A stretch of 5,947 nucleotides of DNA from an uncultured Bacteroidales bacterium (lineage in GTDB: Bacteria; Bacteroidota; Bacteroidia; Bacteroidales; UBA932). The stretch is from the NCBI GenBank assembly GCA_945874815.1, contig CAMCIE010000097.1, positions 1-5,947 of the forward strand, in the 5' to 3' direction. Both the position numbers and the translations under genes were made by a program. Positions 1-5,885 of this stretch are shown in pieces. Under the pieces are notes generated by a model that had not been told where the DNA came from, ran no database searches, and was given only the letters and a program-made list of their open reading frames with translations. The first letter of the stretch is position 1. Each line of letters opens with the position of its first letter.

Positions 1-140
1 AACTTTTCAACTATAGTAGATTTACCAATACGACGAGCGCCTTCAATCAGAAGCGCAGTCTGGCCATTGCTTTTACGTTTCCACTCTCCGATGGCATTAT
101 AAATCTTACGTCTAAATACTCTTTTTTCCATATCGCTCAT
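1..140 (-). CDS. AAA_14-type ATPase (ATP-binding protein), N-terminal 46 residues, runs off the left edge
   Basis: The reverse strand encodes the start of a P-loop ATPase. It begins MSDMEKRVFRRKIYNAIGEW, and the Walker A motif GARRIGKST lies at residues 34-42, with Lys40 and Ser41 as the expected nucleotide-binding residues. The double Arg before IGKST and the context 'TALLIEGARRIGKS' are typical of the AAA_14 ATPases (often paired with a DUF4143 C-terminal domain) that occur in many copies in Bacteroidales; their cellular role is poorly known. The rest of the protein lies outside the window, so intactness cannot be judged. I took the ATG at 138-140. A second in-frame ATG at codon 4 is possible and would leave a longer leader. 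A -7/-33 promoter lies just upstream. A second, broken copy of the same family lies at 1030-1287. Confidence 0.85.
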   Translation of the reverse strand, partial: MSDMEKRVFRRKIYNAIGEWKRKSNGQTALLIEGARRIGKSTIVEK

Positions 141-148
141 ATTTGCCA

Positions 149-182
149 GCAAATATAATGATAAATTACAGATAATCAACAA
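149..182 (-). promoter_or_regulatory. Bacteroidota-type promoter for the AAA_14 ATPase gene
   Basis: On the reverse strand TATATTTGC (149-157) matches the Bacteroidota -7 consensus TAnnTTTG exactly. A TTG (177-179, preceded by another TTG at 180-182) lies 19 bp upstream, at the usual -33 spacing. The expected transcription start falls only a few bases before the ATG at 138-140, so the message would be leaderless or nearly so unless translation starts at the second ATG (codon 4). This is inferred from consensus match and spacing only. Confidence 0.65.
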
Positions 183-197
183 CTAACAAAAACATTT

Positions 198-296
198 CCC
201 GATTCCCCCGAGATTTTATTTATCCAAATCCCCGATTCCCCCAAGATTTTTTCTATCAAAATCCCCGGTTTCCCCGAGATTTCAAGAAAATTTTGC
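198..296. repeat. Three tandem 33-bp repeats
   Basis: Three units begin at 198, 231 and 264 with an exact 33-bp period. Each starts CCCGATTCCCC or CCCGGTTTCCCC, followed by (G/A)AGATTT and an A/T-rich tail. Units 1 and 2 are very similar throughout; unit 3 diverges in its last third. The array sits directly upstream of the ATPase promoter. The period is a multiple of three, and the reverse strand stays open through all units, giving an 11-residue repeat of the form I(S/L)G(K/E)(P/S)G. It could be an iteron-like regulatory array, a remnant of a mobile element, or a coding repeat. Confidence 0.8.
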
Positions 297-299
297 ACC

Positions 300-786
300 G
301 GATTTGTACCCAGGAGTCTCTCCCATTCTTTCAGGTCCTCTGTAGAGATATTGAATCCAGGGCGATTACCCAGATATTCAAGAAACTATCCGTACTGCTC
401 TTGCCTGTGATCATCGTCTTTATTGCAGGGATTGTAAGCTTGGTTGTTTTACTCAGCGTTACAAGCTGTTGCAGATAATCTTCAAAATCTGCAAGAAGTC
501 TCATCCTTATATCATATGGACGTTCCTTGTCAGCCTGACTCGCAGCCACTCTTCCCTTTCCGGCAGACTTGCATATTTCCTCATACTGCTCCCGAGTAAA
601 CTTATCCGGAAGTCTGAGGTAATACCTATCCCGATCTATCGTGAATCGAATAGCAGCAGGCATAGGCTTACCATCACACTCACGCCTTGTATCAAGGGTA
701 AGACTGATGAAACAATTGCCCACTTTGGTCTGTTTTAGGGCCAACGGTGAACACCAGATTTCCGTCATCTCGACCAAGTGAAGCAT
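300..786 (-). pseudogene. Tyrosine recombinase (phage-type integrase) remnant, N-terminal part only
   Basis: A reverse-strand frame of 151 codons (786 down to 331) contains a stretch like the arm-DNA-binding region of Bacteroidota tyrosine recombinases: GNCFISLTLDTRR near residues 23-35, then AAIRFTIDRDRYYLRLP and a segment with Lys-rich helices. TGKSSTDSFLNIW resembles the start of the SAM-like core-binding domain. Near 346-357 the homology switches frame: the alternate frame reads FNISTEDLKEWERLL, which looks like a later part of the same core-binding domain ('GFNxxxxDLKxWE'). The simplest reading is an internal deletion that also shifted the frame. No catalytic domain (R...HxxR...Y) is present, so it cannot be an active recombinase. 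The true start is uncertain; the first 20 or so residues do not look conserved. Family assignment is from recognition of sequence style, without a search. Confidence 0.6.
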
Positions 787-817
787 GTGGAGAGATCTGG
801 GGACAACATAAAAGACA

Positions 818-877
818 CTCGCATCTCGGCGGAATCTATCAAAAAATCACACTTTCCGCCGAGATGCGGGCTTTTTT
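818..877 (+). terminator. Strong hairpin followed by a T-run, likely intrinsic terminator
   Basis: Arms 818-834 and 854-870 pair over 17 bp (one G-T pair at 819/869); the core CGCATCTCGGCGGAA matches its reverse complement perfectly. The loop is 19 nt. On the + strand the stem is followed by CTTTTTT (871-877), the form of a Rho-independent terminator. On the reverse strand the stem is followed by a weaker T-rich stretch (GTGTCTTTT), so it may also stop leftward transcripts coming from ispF and the ATPase remnant. No + strand gene ends just before it, so it may be a relic or part of a repeated element. Confidence 0.6.
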
Positions 878-898
878 AGGCATTCTTAACCATCGCAT

Positions 899-1033
899 GT
901 GATTTGCATTTTTTGTGCGTTGGAGGCACAAAGCAAGCGGAGCAGCCCTTAGGCTGAGCTGCGCAGCTTGCTTTGAGCAGCCGGCCGGCGTATTTGCCGG
1001 CTGCGGTGCCATCCACTCAAACCAGAAAATCAC
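899..1033. repeat. Nested palindromic region able to fold as a three-way junction
   Basis: This gene-free stretch is rich in inverted repeats that nest cleanly. An outer stem joins 899-905 (GTGATTT) with 1027-1033. A second stem joins 921-929 (TGGAGGCAC) with 1006-1015, with one bulged A at 1011. Inside it are two hairpins: 930-938 (AAAGCAAGC) with 966-974, and 977-985 (GCAGCCGGC) with 996-1004. A 12-bp perfect palindrome AGCTGCGCAGCT lies at 958-969. It could be a structured RNA, a palindromic repeat of the REP or MITE kind, or a recombination site. I recognise no known RNA family. Confidence 0.5.
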
Positions 1034-1287
1034 CGTCCACGGCAAAATTTGATAGCCTGCCTCGCCTCAGGGCAAGTCTGCACTTGGTCAAATATGATTA
1101 AAGACTGCCGGTCATAAAGAATTTCAGAATTGATTTGCTGCAGACGAAGGAAGATAAAATCCAGATCCATCAAGTCATTGAACAAAGACTTCACCTCCTG
1201 ACTTGCCTTGTTAAAGTCAATCAGGAGATATGAGCGATATTCTTCCTGCGCAAACTTTTCAACTATAGTCGATTTACCAATACGACG
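1030..1287 (-). pseudogene. Internal fragment of a second AAA_14-type ATPase gene
   Basis: The reverse strand is open for about 85 codons and reads RRIGKSTIVEKF, YLLIDFNKASQEVKSLF, then a Walker B-like SLIIFDQVQ and CPEARQAIKF, ending in TGA at 1030-1032. These are the Walker A to Walker B segments of the family whose start lies at 1-140. The first 35 or so codons, including half of Walker A and any start codon, are missing, and similarity stops after AIKF near 1045. The usual Walker B acid pair (DE) appears as DQ, a further sign of decay. The 35 bases at 1253-1287 match 1-35 with one difference, confirming that the two are paralogues. The upstream end overlaps the 3' end of ispF in another frame. 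Confidence 0.8.
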
Positions 1288-1742
1288 GCATAGACCTCGC
1301 AGCCTTCGCCGCGGCCTACGAAGCCGAGCTTTTCGGTGGTGGTGGCTTTTACGGAGACTCTGTCAGACGAGATGCCCATGACTTCTGCAAGGCACTCCCT
1401 CATACTTATGATGTATGGAGCCAGTTTCGGACGCTGAAGAGCAATGGTTATGTCGGCATTTGACACCTCCCAGCCCCGCTCTCTCACAAGCTTCATTACG
1501 CGTCTTAACAGAATCTTGCTGTCAATGCCTTTGAACTCATCCGAGTTGTCCGGGAAATGTTTCCCGATGTCGCCAAGGGCCAATGCACCGAGAATTGCGT
1601 CACACAAAGCATGAATCGCGACATCCCCGTCCGAATGAGCGATGCAGCCCACGGGACTTTCAATCTTCAATCCGCCGAGCCATAGAGGAAGCCCTTCTGC
1701 AAGAGCATGAACGTCATATCCGTTGCCAATTCTGATATCCAT
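1263..1742 (-). CDS. ispF: 2-C-methyl-D-erythritol 2,4-cyclodiphosphate synthase
   Basis: IspF makes 2-C-methyl-D-erythritol 2,4-cyclodiphosphate and releases CMP in the cytosolic MEP pathway for isoprenoid precursors. The 159-residue product has the family length and motifs: GNGYDVHAL with metal ligands Asp10 and His12, AHSDGDVAIHAL with His44, the phosphate-binding D58-IGKHFPD segment, and SVKATTTEKLGFVGRGEG near residues 130-147. The start MDIRIGNGYDVH fits the family. The last residues (VVLVNRL) and the stop are encoded by DNA shared with an AAA_14 ATPase gene read in another frame, so the natural C-terminus was replaced by a few new residues. The catalytic motifs are complete and the change is small, so the enzyme is probably active. 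It diverges from the small-protein/mutL operon. Confidence 0.95.
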   Translation of the reverse strand: MDIRIGNGYDVHALAEGLPLWLGGLKIESPVGCIAHSDGDVAIHALCDAILGALALGDIGKHFPDNSDEFKGIDSKILLRRVMKLVRERGWEVSNADITIALQRPKLAPYIISMRECLAEVMGISSDRVSVKATTTEKLGFVGRGEGCEVYAVVLVNRL

Positions 1743-1768
1743 AAGATTCTTTTTTATACCAATGCCCG

Positions 1769-1776
1769 CAAAAATA
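1769..1776 (-). promoter_or_regulatory. ispF: -7 box of the probable ispF promoter
   Basis: On the reverse strand TATTTTTG matches TAnnTTTG exactly, about 26 bp upstream of the ispF ATG. No clear TTTG -33 element is seen at 19-21 bp further upstream, so this rests on the -7 box and position alone. Confidence 0.45.
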
Positions 1777-1788
1777 AAGAAAAATCAC

Positions 1789-1796
1789 TAATTTTG
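1789..1796 (+). promoter_or_regulatory. -7 box of the probable promoter for the small protein-mutL operon
   Basis: TAATTTTG matches TAnnTTTG exactly, with 33 bp between it and the ATG at 1830. That would give a leader of roughly 25-30 nt. I see no good -33 TTTG. Together with the box at 1769-1776 it forms a back-to-back promoter arrangement in an 87-bp intergenic region. An A-rich AAAAG at 1816-1820 could serve as a weak ribosome-binding region. Confidence 0.5.
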
Positions 1797-1829
1797 CTCC
1801 TTATATGACCTTATCAAAAGATATTTTTT

Positions 1830-2132
1830 ATGGGATTCAACTTTAGTTTTTTCGGTAAACAGGAACATAGGGTATTCAATTACAAACCCATATACTTCGA
1901 CCCCGAAAAAGAAGAAAGAAAACAGATGTTCGGCCATGTTGACGGTACTGACCAGCAGAAAAAGGAAAACTACACTCCCGGCTCTTATATAACCGGAAGT
2001 TTCCGTGACGGGCATTACCAGAGGATGCGTCAGGTGAACAGGGGGCAGAAAATAATAGGAATGCTCACCATGATTCTTCTTTTTATCGTGATCATTCTGA
2101 TAGCGAAGTATTATCCAATGATGTGGCAGTAG
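1830..2132 (+). CDS. Conserved small tail-anchored membrane protein of unknown function
   Basis: The 100-residue product has a polar N-terminal part with an aromatic/charged motif FNYKPIYFDPEKEER at residues 16-30, a basic stretch (RMRQVNRGQK, 65-74), and one hydrophobic helix at about 75-92 followed by KYYPMMWQ. This predicts a single C-terminal membrane anchor with the bulk of the protein in the cytoplasm (positive residues before the helix). I recall similar short proteins upstream of mutL in other Bacteroidales, but no function is known to me. It starts 33 bp after a -7 box and ends 22 bp before mutL, so it is probably the first gene of the operon. The overlapping reverse frame (1788-2180) has no protein-like features. 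Confidence 0.8.
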   Translation: MGFNFSFFGKQEHRVFNYKPIYFDPEKEERKQMFGHVDGTDQQKKENYTPGSYITGSFRDGHYQRMRQVNRGQKIIGMLTMILLFIVIILIAKYYPMMWQ

Positions 2133-2154
2133 GCTTGGGGAGAACGGGAATAGT

Positions 2155-4023
2155 ATGGATATCAGAATATTACCGAGCAATATAGCTAATATGATCGCTG
2201 CGGGAGAGGTCGTTCAGAGACCTGCATCCGTGGTGAAGGAACTCGTGGAAAATGCCGTGGATGCCGGGGCGACACAGGTGACCGTCGTGATTCAGGATGC
2301 CGGCAGGACGCTCATCCAGGTCATCGACAACGGATGCGGTATGTCCGCGGACGAGGCCGTGCTCTGTTTTGAAAGACACGCGACCTCAAAAATCGCTACA
2401 GCTGAAGACCTGAACAATATCATGACCTTCGGATTCAGGGGAGAGGCCCTTGCTTCGATAGCAGCCGTAGCCGAAGTCACGCTCAAGACCAGAAGAGCGG
2501 AGGATGAGGTTGGCTGCCAGGTGGATTTTGCAGATTCCCAGCACCTTTCAACCATAGAAACGGCCACCCCTTGCGGCTCAAACTTTGCCGTGCGGAATCT
2601 CTTCTACAACGTACCGGCAAGACGCAAATTCCTCAAATCAGACAACGTAGAGTTCAAGCACATCGTCGCAGAGTTTACAAGAGTTGCCCTGACGCGTGAA
2701 GACATAGGCTTCAGCCTGGTGCACAATGGTAAGGACATATATGTCCTGCGTCCTGCCAAATCATTGAAATTCAGGATACAGGATATACTCGGGACAGGTC
2801 TTGCAAACGAAGTCGTTGATGTCCATGCCGACACGTCGGTGGTCCGGATTGACGGTTTTGTCGGACGGCCGGATGCTGCCAGGAAGGGCCTGGGCAACCA
2901 ATATTTCTTCGTGAACGGAAGGTTTTTCAAAAGCCCATATCTCCACAAGGCAGTGATGAAAGGCTATGAAAACCTTATCCCTGAGGGAGTTACACCTTCA
3001 TATATACTCTACCTTCAGGTAGATCCGAATTCGGTGGATGTGAACATCCATCCTACAAAGACCGAAATCAAGTTCGAAGACGACAGCGTAATCTTCCAGA
3101 TTCTTTATGCCTGCATCAAGGAAACCCTTGGCAAGAATTCCTTCATGGCAAGCATAGACTTTGAGCGTGAAGGAGTTACGGACCTGCCGGTATTCAGCAG
3201 GAACTATGATGAGTTCAGGACGATAACCGAACCTCAGCCTGAAATTGACAAGAACTACAATCCATTCGATGATGACGGCTACCCATCGGAGGAGTCCCAT
3301 TTCAACAATGCTTTTGTGCAGCCGCAGCAAGACCTGCCGCAGCAAGACCAGCTGCAGAAAAGATATGACACGGGAGGTCTGTCCGGAATGCATTACGGAA
3401 CATCACCGCAGAAGAGTCAGGACTATGGCAAACTGTTCGAAGACAACTTCGTGAATCCGTCTCACAATGTACTGGTAGTCAAGGAAAAATATATAATCAC
3501 CACATCCCGTTCAGGATTGATGATCATCAATGTCAGGAGGGCCCTTGAAAGGATTATGTATGAGCGTTTCCTGAATGCTTTCTCCAACAACGAGCATCTG
3601 ACCCAGTCGGCCCTTTTCCCTGTTGCCGTGCAGGTAGGAGTCGAAAACATGTGCCTTTTTGCCGAACATGCGGACATGCTCGCAAGCCTCGGCTTTGACA
3701 TAGCCCCGTTCGGGACTGATACCATTGTCGTCAACGGAGTCCCAGAAGGGTTCAGCGCGGAAGAAGGCAAAGTGATCACCATGGTAGGGGACCTTACAAG
3801 GATTCTTGCAGAAGACCATTCAGCCCTTCAGGAGATGATGACTGCCAATCTGGCATCTTCATTTGCCCGCCTGGGAGCCCTGAACTGCGAAGCTGTCACA
3901 GATTCAAGGCAGGCACAGAGATTGATTGACAGTCTCTTCGCTTGCGAGAATTCCGAATACACAATGTCCGGAAGAAGGATTGTGAGTGTTATGAGCGTCG
4001 ATGACATCGACGGAAGATTTTAA
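2155..4023 (+). CDS. mutL: DNA mismatch repair protein MutL
   Basis: MutL couples mismatch recognition by MutS to strand incision and excision. The 622-residue product has a complete GHKL ATPase domain: IAAGEVVQRPASVVKELVENAVDAGAT at 14-40 with Glu29 and Asn33, DNGCGM at 58-63, and GFRGEAL at 93-99. The transducer-domain HPTK motif ends at Lys302. A variable, Gln-rich linker spans about 343-430, and a dimerisation domain follows. In many MutL proteins without a MutH partner the C-terminal domain carries the endonuclease motif DQHA(X)2E(X)4E. Here the aligned segment is INVRRALERIMYE (458-470): the Asp, Gln and His are absent, and only the two Glu remain. The usual CPHGRP-like zinc-site motif near the end is also degraded (TMSGRR, 603-608). 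Nicking activity is therefore doubtful, though ATPase and dimerisation should remain. The gene follows the small protein by 22 bp. Confidence 0.97.
   Translation: MDIRILPSNIANMIAAGEVVQRPASVVKELVENAVDAGATQVTVVIQDAGRTLIQVIDNGCGMSADEAVLCFERHATSKIATAEDLNNIMTFGFRGEALASIAAVAEVTLKTRRAEDEVGCQVDFADSQHLSTIETATPCGSNFAVRNLFYNVPARRKFLKSDNVEFKHIVAEFTRVALTREDIGFSLVHNGKDIYVLRPAKSLKFRIQDILGTGLANEVVDVHADTSVVRIDGFVGRPDAARKGLGNQYFFVNGRFFKSPYLHKAVMKGYENLIPEGVTPSYILYLQVDPNSVDVNIHPTKTEIKFEDDSVIFQILYACIKETLGKNSFMASIDFEREGVTDLPVFSRNYDEFRTITEPQPEIDKNYNPFDDDGYPSEESHFNNAFVQPQQDLPQQDQLQKRYDTGGLSGMHYGTSPQKSQDYGKLFEDNFVNPSHNVLVVKEKYIITTSRSGLMIINVRRALERIMYERFLNAFSNNEHLTQSALFPVAVQVGVENMCLFAEHADMLASLGFDIAPFGTDTIVVNGVPEGFSAEEGKVITMVGDLTRILAEDHSALQEMMTANLASSFARLGALNCEAVTDSRQAQRLIDSLFACENSEYTMSGRRIVSVMSVDDIDGRF
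3322..3348 (+). repeat. 15-bp tandem duplication in the MutL linker
   Basis: CCGCAGCAAGAC occurs at 3322-3333 and again at 3337-3348, a 15-bp period encoding PQQDL/PQQDQ. It lies in the flexible linker, where length change is tolerated, and probably arose by slippage. Confidence 0.7.
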
Positions 4024-4042
4024 TTGATAAATATTTAAATTT

Positions 4043-4744
4043 ATGTCTTTTTATTATAATGACGGCCGCTCGGGAGGGGGATTCCTTTCCAATATCCCCC
4101 CTGTAACGAAGAATATCATCATGATTAACATACTTGTGATGATTATGACGGCCATTGGAGGTGATTTCATGTATGAGCATTTCGCTCTTTTCTATCCGAC
4201 ATCTCCATTTTTCAAACCTTGGCAGGTCGTGACCCACATGTTCATGCATGGCGGTTTCTGGCATCTTTTCTTCAATATGTACACATTGTTTATTTTCGGA
4301 TGTGTGCTTGAAAGGGTGTGGGGACCGAAAAAGTTCCTGCTTTTCTACTTTGTGACAGGACTTGGAGCAGCATTTCTTCACACCGGAGTTGAGTGGATTC
4401 AGACTCAGGTATGGCTCAGCCAGATAGCAGAAGGAAGCCAGCATGCAATGGCCGCCCTCCATCAGCTGAAAATGACTCCTACGGTGGGAGCTTCAGGAGC
4501 AATCTACGGAGTACTTCTTGGCTATGCCATGTTGTACCCGGATTCTATAATGACATTGTTATTCCCGCCTATATCATTGAAAGCCAAATGGTTTGTGCTT
4601 ATCTTCGCTGCAATCGAGCTTATGACCGGAGTGACCGGAATGGGTGGCGGCATAGCACATTTCGCACACCTCGGAGGCATGCTTTTCGGCTGGCTGATGA
4701 TTCTTTATTGGAAAAAGAAGGGAAAACTTTACGGAAGGTATTAA
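4043..4744 (+). CDS. Rhomboid family intramembrane serine protease
   Basis: Rhomboid proteases cut substrate transmembrane segments within the membrane. The 233-residue protein has about six hydrophobic segments (near 24-39, 73-92, 98-113, 148-170, 184-197 and 205-222). Active-site features are intact: HGGFWHLFFN with His74 and Asn78 for the oxyanion hole, GASGAIYG with nucleophile Ser151, and AHFAHLGG with catalytic His209. The start IPPVTKNIIMINILV after a short Gly-rich N-terminus fits Bacteroidota members. It ends KKKGKLYGRY, giving a positive cytoplasmic tail. The substrate is unknown. It lies 19 bp after mutL and 9 bp before the next gene, so it is probably cotranscribed with both. A forward frame overlapping it at 4393-5037 is a shadow. 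Confidence 0.93.
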   Translation: MSFYYNDGRSGGGFLSNIPPVTKNIIMINILVMIMTAIGGDFMYEHFALFYPTSPFFKPWQVVTHMFMHGGFWHLFFNMYTLFIFGCVLERVWGPKKFLLFYFVTGLGAAFLHTGVEWIQTQVWLSQIAEGSQHAMAALHQLKMTPTVGASGAIYGVLLGYAMLYPDSIMTLLFPPISLKAKWFVLIFAAIELMTGVTGMGGGIAHFAHLGGMLFGWLMILYWKKKGKLYGRY

Positions 4745-4753
4745 CCGTCTGCC

Positions 4754-5872
4754 ATGTCCAGGAATCTATTTTTCGGAATTACGAACAGGGTGCTGATGCT
4801 AATTGCAGCGGCGCTCGCTTTGCTGTCCGTGCTTTCCGTGGTGGTCAACCCTGCCAAATTCTGGGTGGCCTCCCTGCTCGGTCTATGCTTCGTACCGTTG
4901 GCTCTTCTGGACTTTGTTCTTTTGCTTTGGGCTCTGAAACGCAGGTCAAAATCATTCGTCATACCCCTTGTGGCACTAATTCCGGCAGCCCTTTTCCTGG
5001 GATTGTATGTGAGACTGCCGTTTTCGGGAGACACTGATGCAGAAAATAATGAGAGCAAGGAGGTTGGAACTTCTTTCCATGGCAGAAAAGGCGGCCTGAA
5101 GATAATGACCTACAATGTGGGAAGATTCATGCTTGCCCAGGAGCAGGACGGACTGAAAGGCAGGCGCCAATGCATGGATTCAGTCTTCCGTTTCATTGTG
5201 GAAGAACAGCCCGACATCGTTTGCCTTCAGGAATTCTATGTAGATGAAGGACAATCAGTTGCGAATGTCATTCCGAAGTATCTGAAAGGATATGCAGCGG
5301 AGTACTACCTTTATTCAACCCAGTATGGACTCTGCGGAAATCTGACCCTGAGCCGGTTGAAATCTGTGGGGAAAGGCAAACTGACATTTGACTCAAGTGC
5401 AAACCTTGCAATTTATTCAGATTATGAGACAGACGGACACAGATTCCGCATATATAATTGTCATTTTGAAAGTTATAACATTTCATTCACAGGTTTGGTG
5501 AGGTCGTTGACAAATTCCCAGACCGACGTTTTCGCCCAGACCGGAGTCAAAATGAAGCGTTCGATAACGATGAGGCCCCGCCAGGTGGACAAAGTCTTGT
5601 CCGATATCGAGAATTGTCCGATTGAATCCTTTGTCTGCGGTGATTTCAATGACAATCCGATGTCCTACACTTATTACAGGATGACCCGGGGCCGGCGTGA
5701 TGCCTTTGTTGATGCCGGGCATGGCTTCGGGGCCACCTATTCCATGCTTTGGCCAATGCTCCGCATTGATTATCTTTTGTATCCCGACAGCTACCGTGCT
5801 GTGAGCTATGATGTCCCGAGAATAGGCTTGTCCGACCATTATCCGGCGATTGCTGAAATTGTATATAATTGA
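4754..5872 (+). CDS. Membrane-anchored endonuclease/exonuclease/phosphatase (EEP) family protein
   Basis: The 372-residue protein has three hydrophobic segments at about 13-31, 37-61 and 68-86, a polar spacer (87-113), and then an EEP (DNase I-like) fold domain. The catalytic pattern is complete: MTYNVGRF with Asn121, VCLQEF with Glu160, CGDFNDNP with Asp297 and Asn299, IDYLLY, and LSDHYP with Asp361 and His362. These residues bind Mg2+ and activate water for phosphodiester or phosphomonoester hydrolysis. Members act on nucleic acids, phosphoinositides or sphingomyelin; the substrate here cannot be read from sequence. With three membrane segments the domain is probably periplasmic if the N-terminus is cytoplasmic, which would argue against chromosomal DNA as substrate, but this topology is inferred. 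It lies 9 bp after the rhomboid gene. Confidence 0.9.
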   Translation: MSRNLFFGITNRVLMLIAAALALLSVLSVVVNPAKFWVASLLGLCFVPLALLDFVLLLWALKRRSKSFVIPLVALIPAALFLGLYVRLPFSGDTDAENNESKEVGTSFHGRKGGLKIMTYNVGRFMLAQEQDGLKGRRQCMDSVFRFIVEEQPDIVCLQEFYVDEGQSVANVIPKYLKGYAAEYYLYSTQYGLCGNLTLSRLKSVGKGKLTFDSSANLAIYSDYETDGHRFRIYNCHFESYNISFTGLVRSLTNSQTDVFAQTGVKMKRSITMRPRQVDKVLSDIENCPIESFVCGDFNDNPMSYTYYRMTRGRRDAFVDAGHGFGATYSMLWPMLRIDYLLYPDSYRAVSYDVPRIGLSDHYPAIAEIVYN

Positions 5873-5885
5873 ATATAATAATATT

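Noticed and set aside
198..296. A CRISPR array
   Set aside because: The 33-bp units are directly adjacent with no spacers between conserved repeats, there are only three, and no cas gene is visible.
293..738. Two forward frames (293-478 and 469-738) opposite the integrase remnant
   Set aside because: The reverse strand carries recognisable recombinase-like sequence; the forward frames show no family features and are antisense shadows.
839..1045. A 68-codon reverse-strand frame across the palindromic region
   Set aside because: Its sequence is explained by inverted repeats, it is rich in Ala/Cys/Lys without any domain pattern, and its start lies at the edge of the broken ATPase fragment.
1788..2180. 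A 130-codon reverse frame overlapping the small membrane protein
   Set aside because: It crosses the promoter region and the mutL start, and its composition (Phe runs, His-rich) is what an antisense shadow of the real gene would give.
4393..5037. A 214-codon forward frame overlapping the rhomboid and EEP genes
   Set aside because: It spans the end of one well-supported gene and the start of another in a different frame and has no conserved motif.
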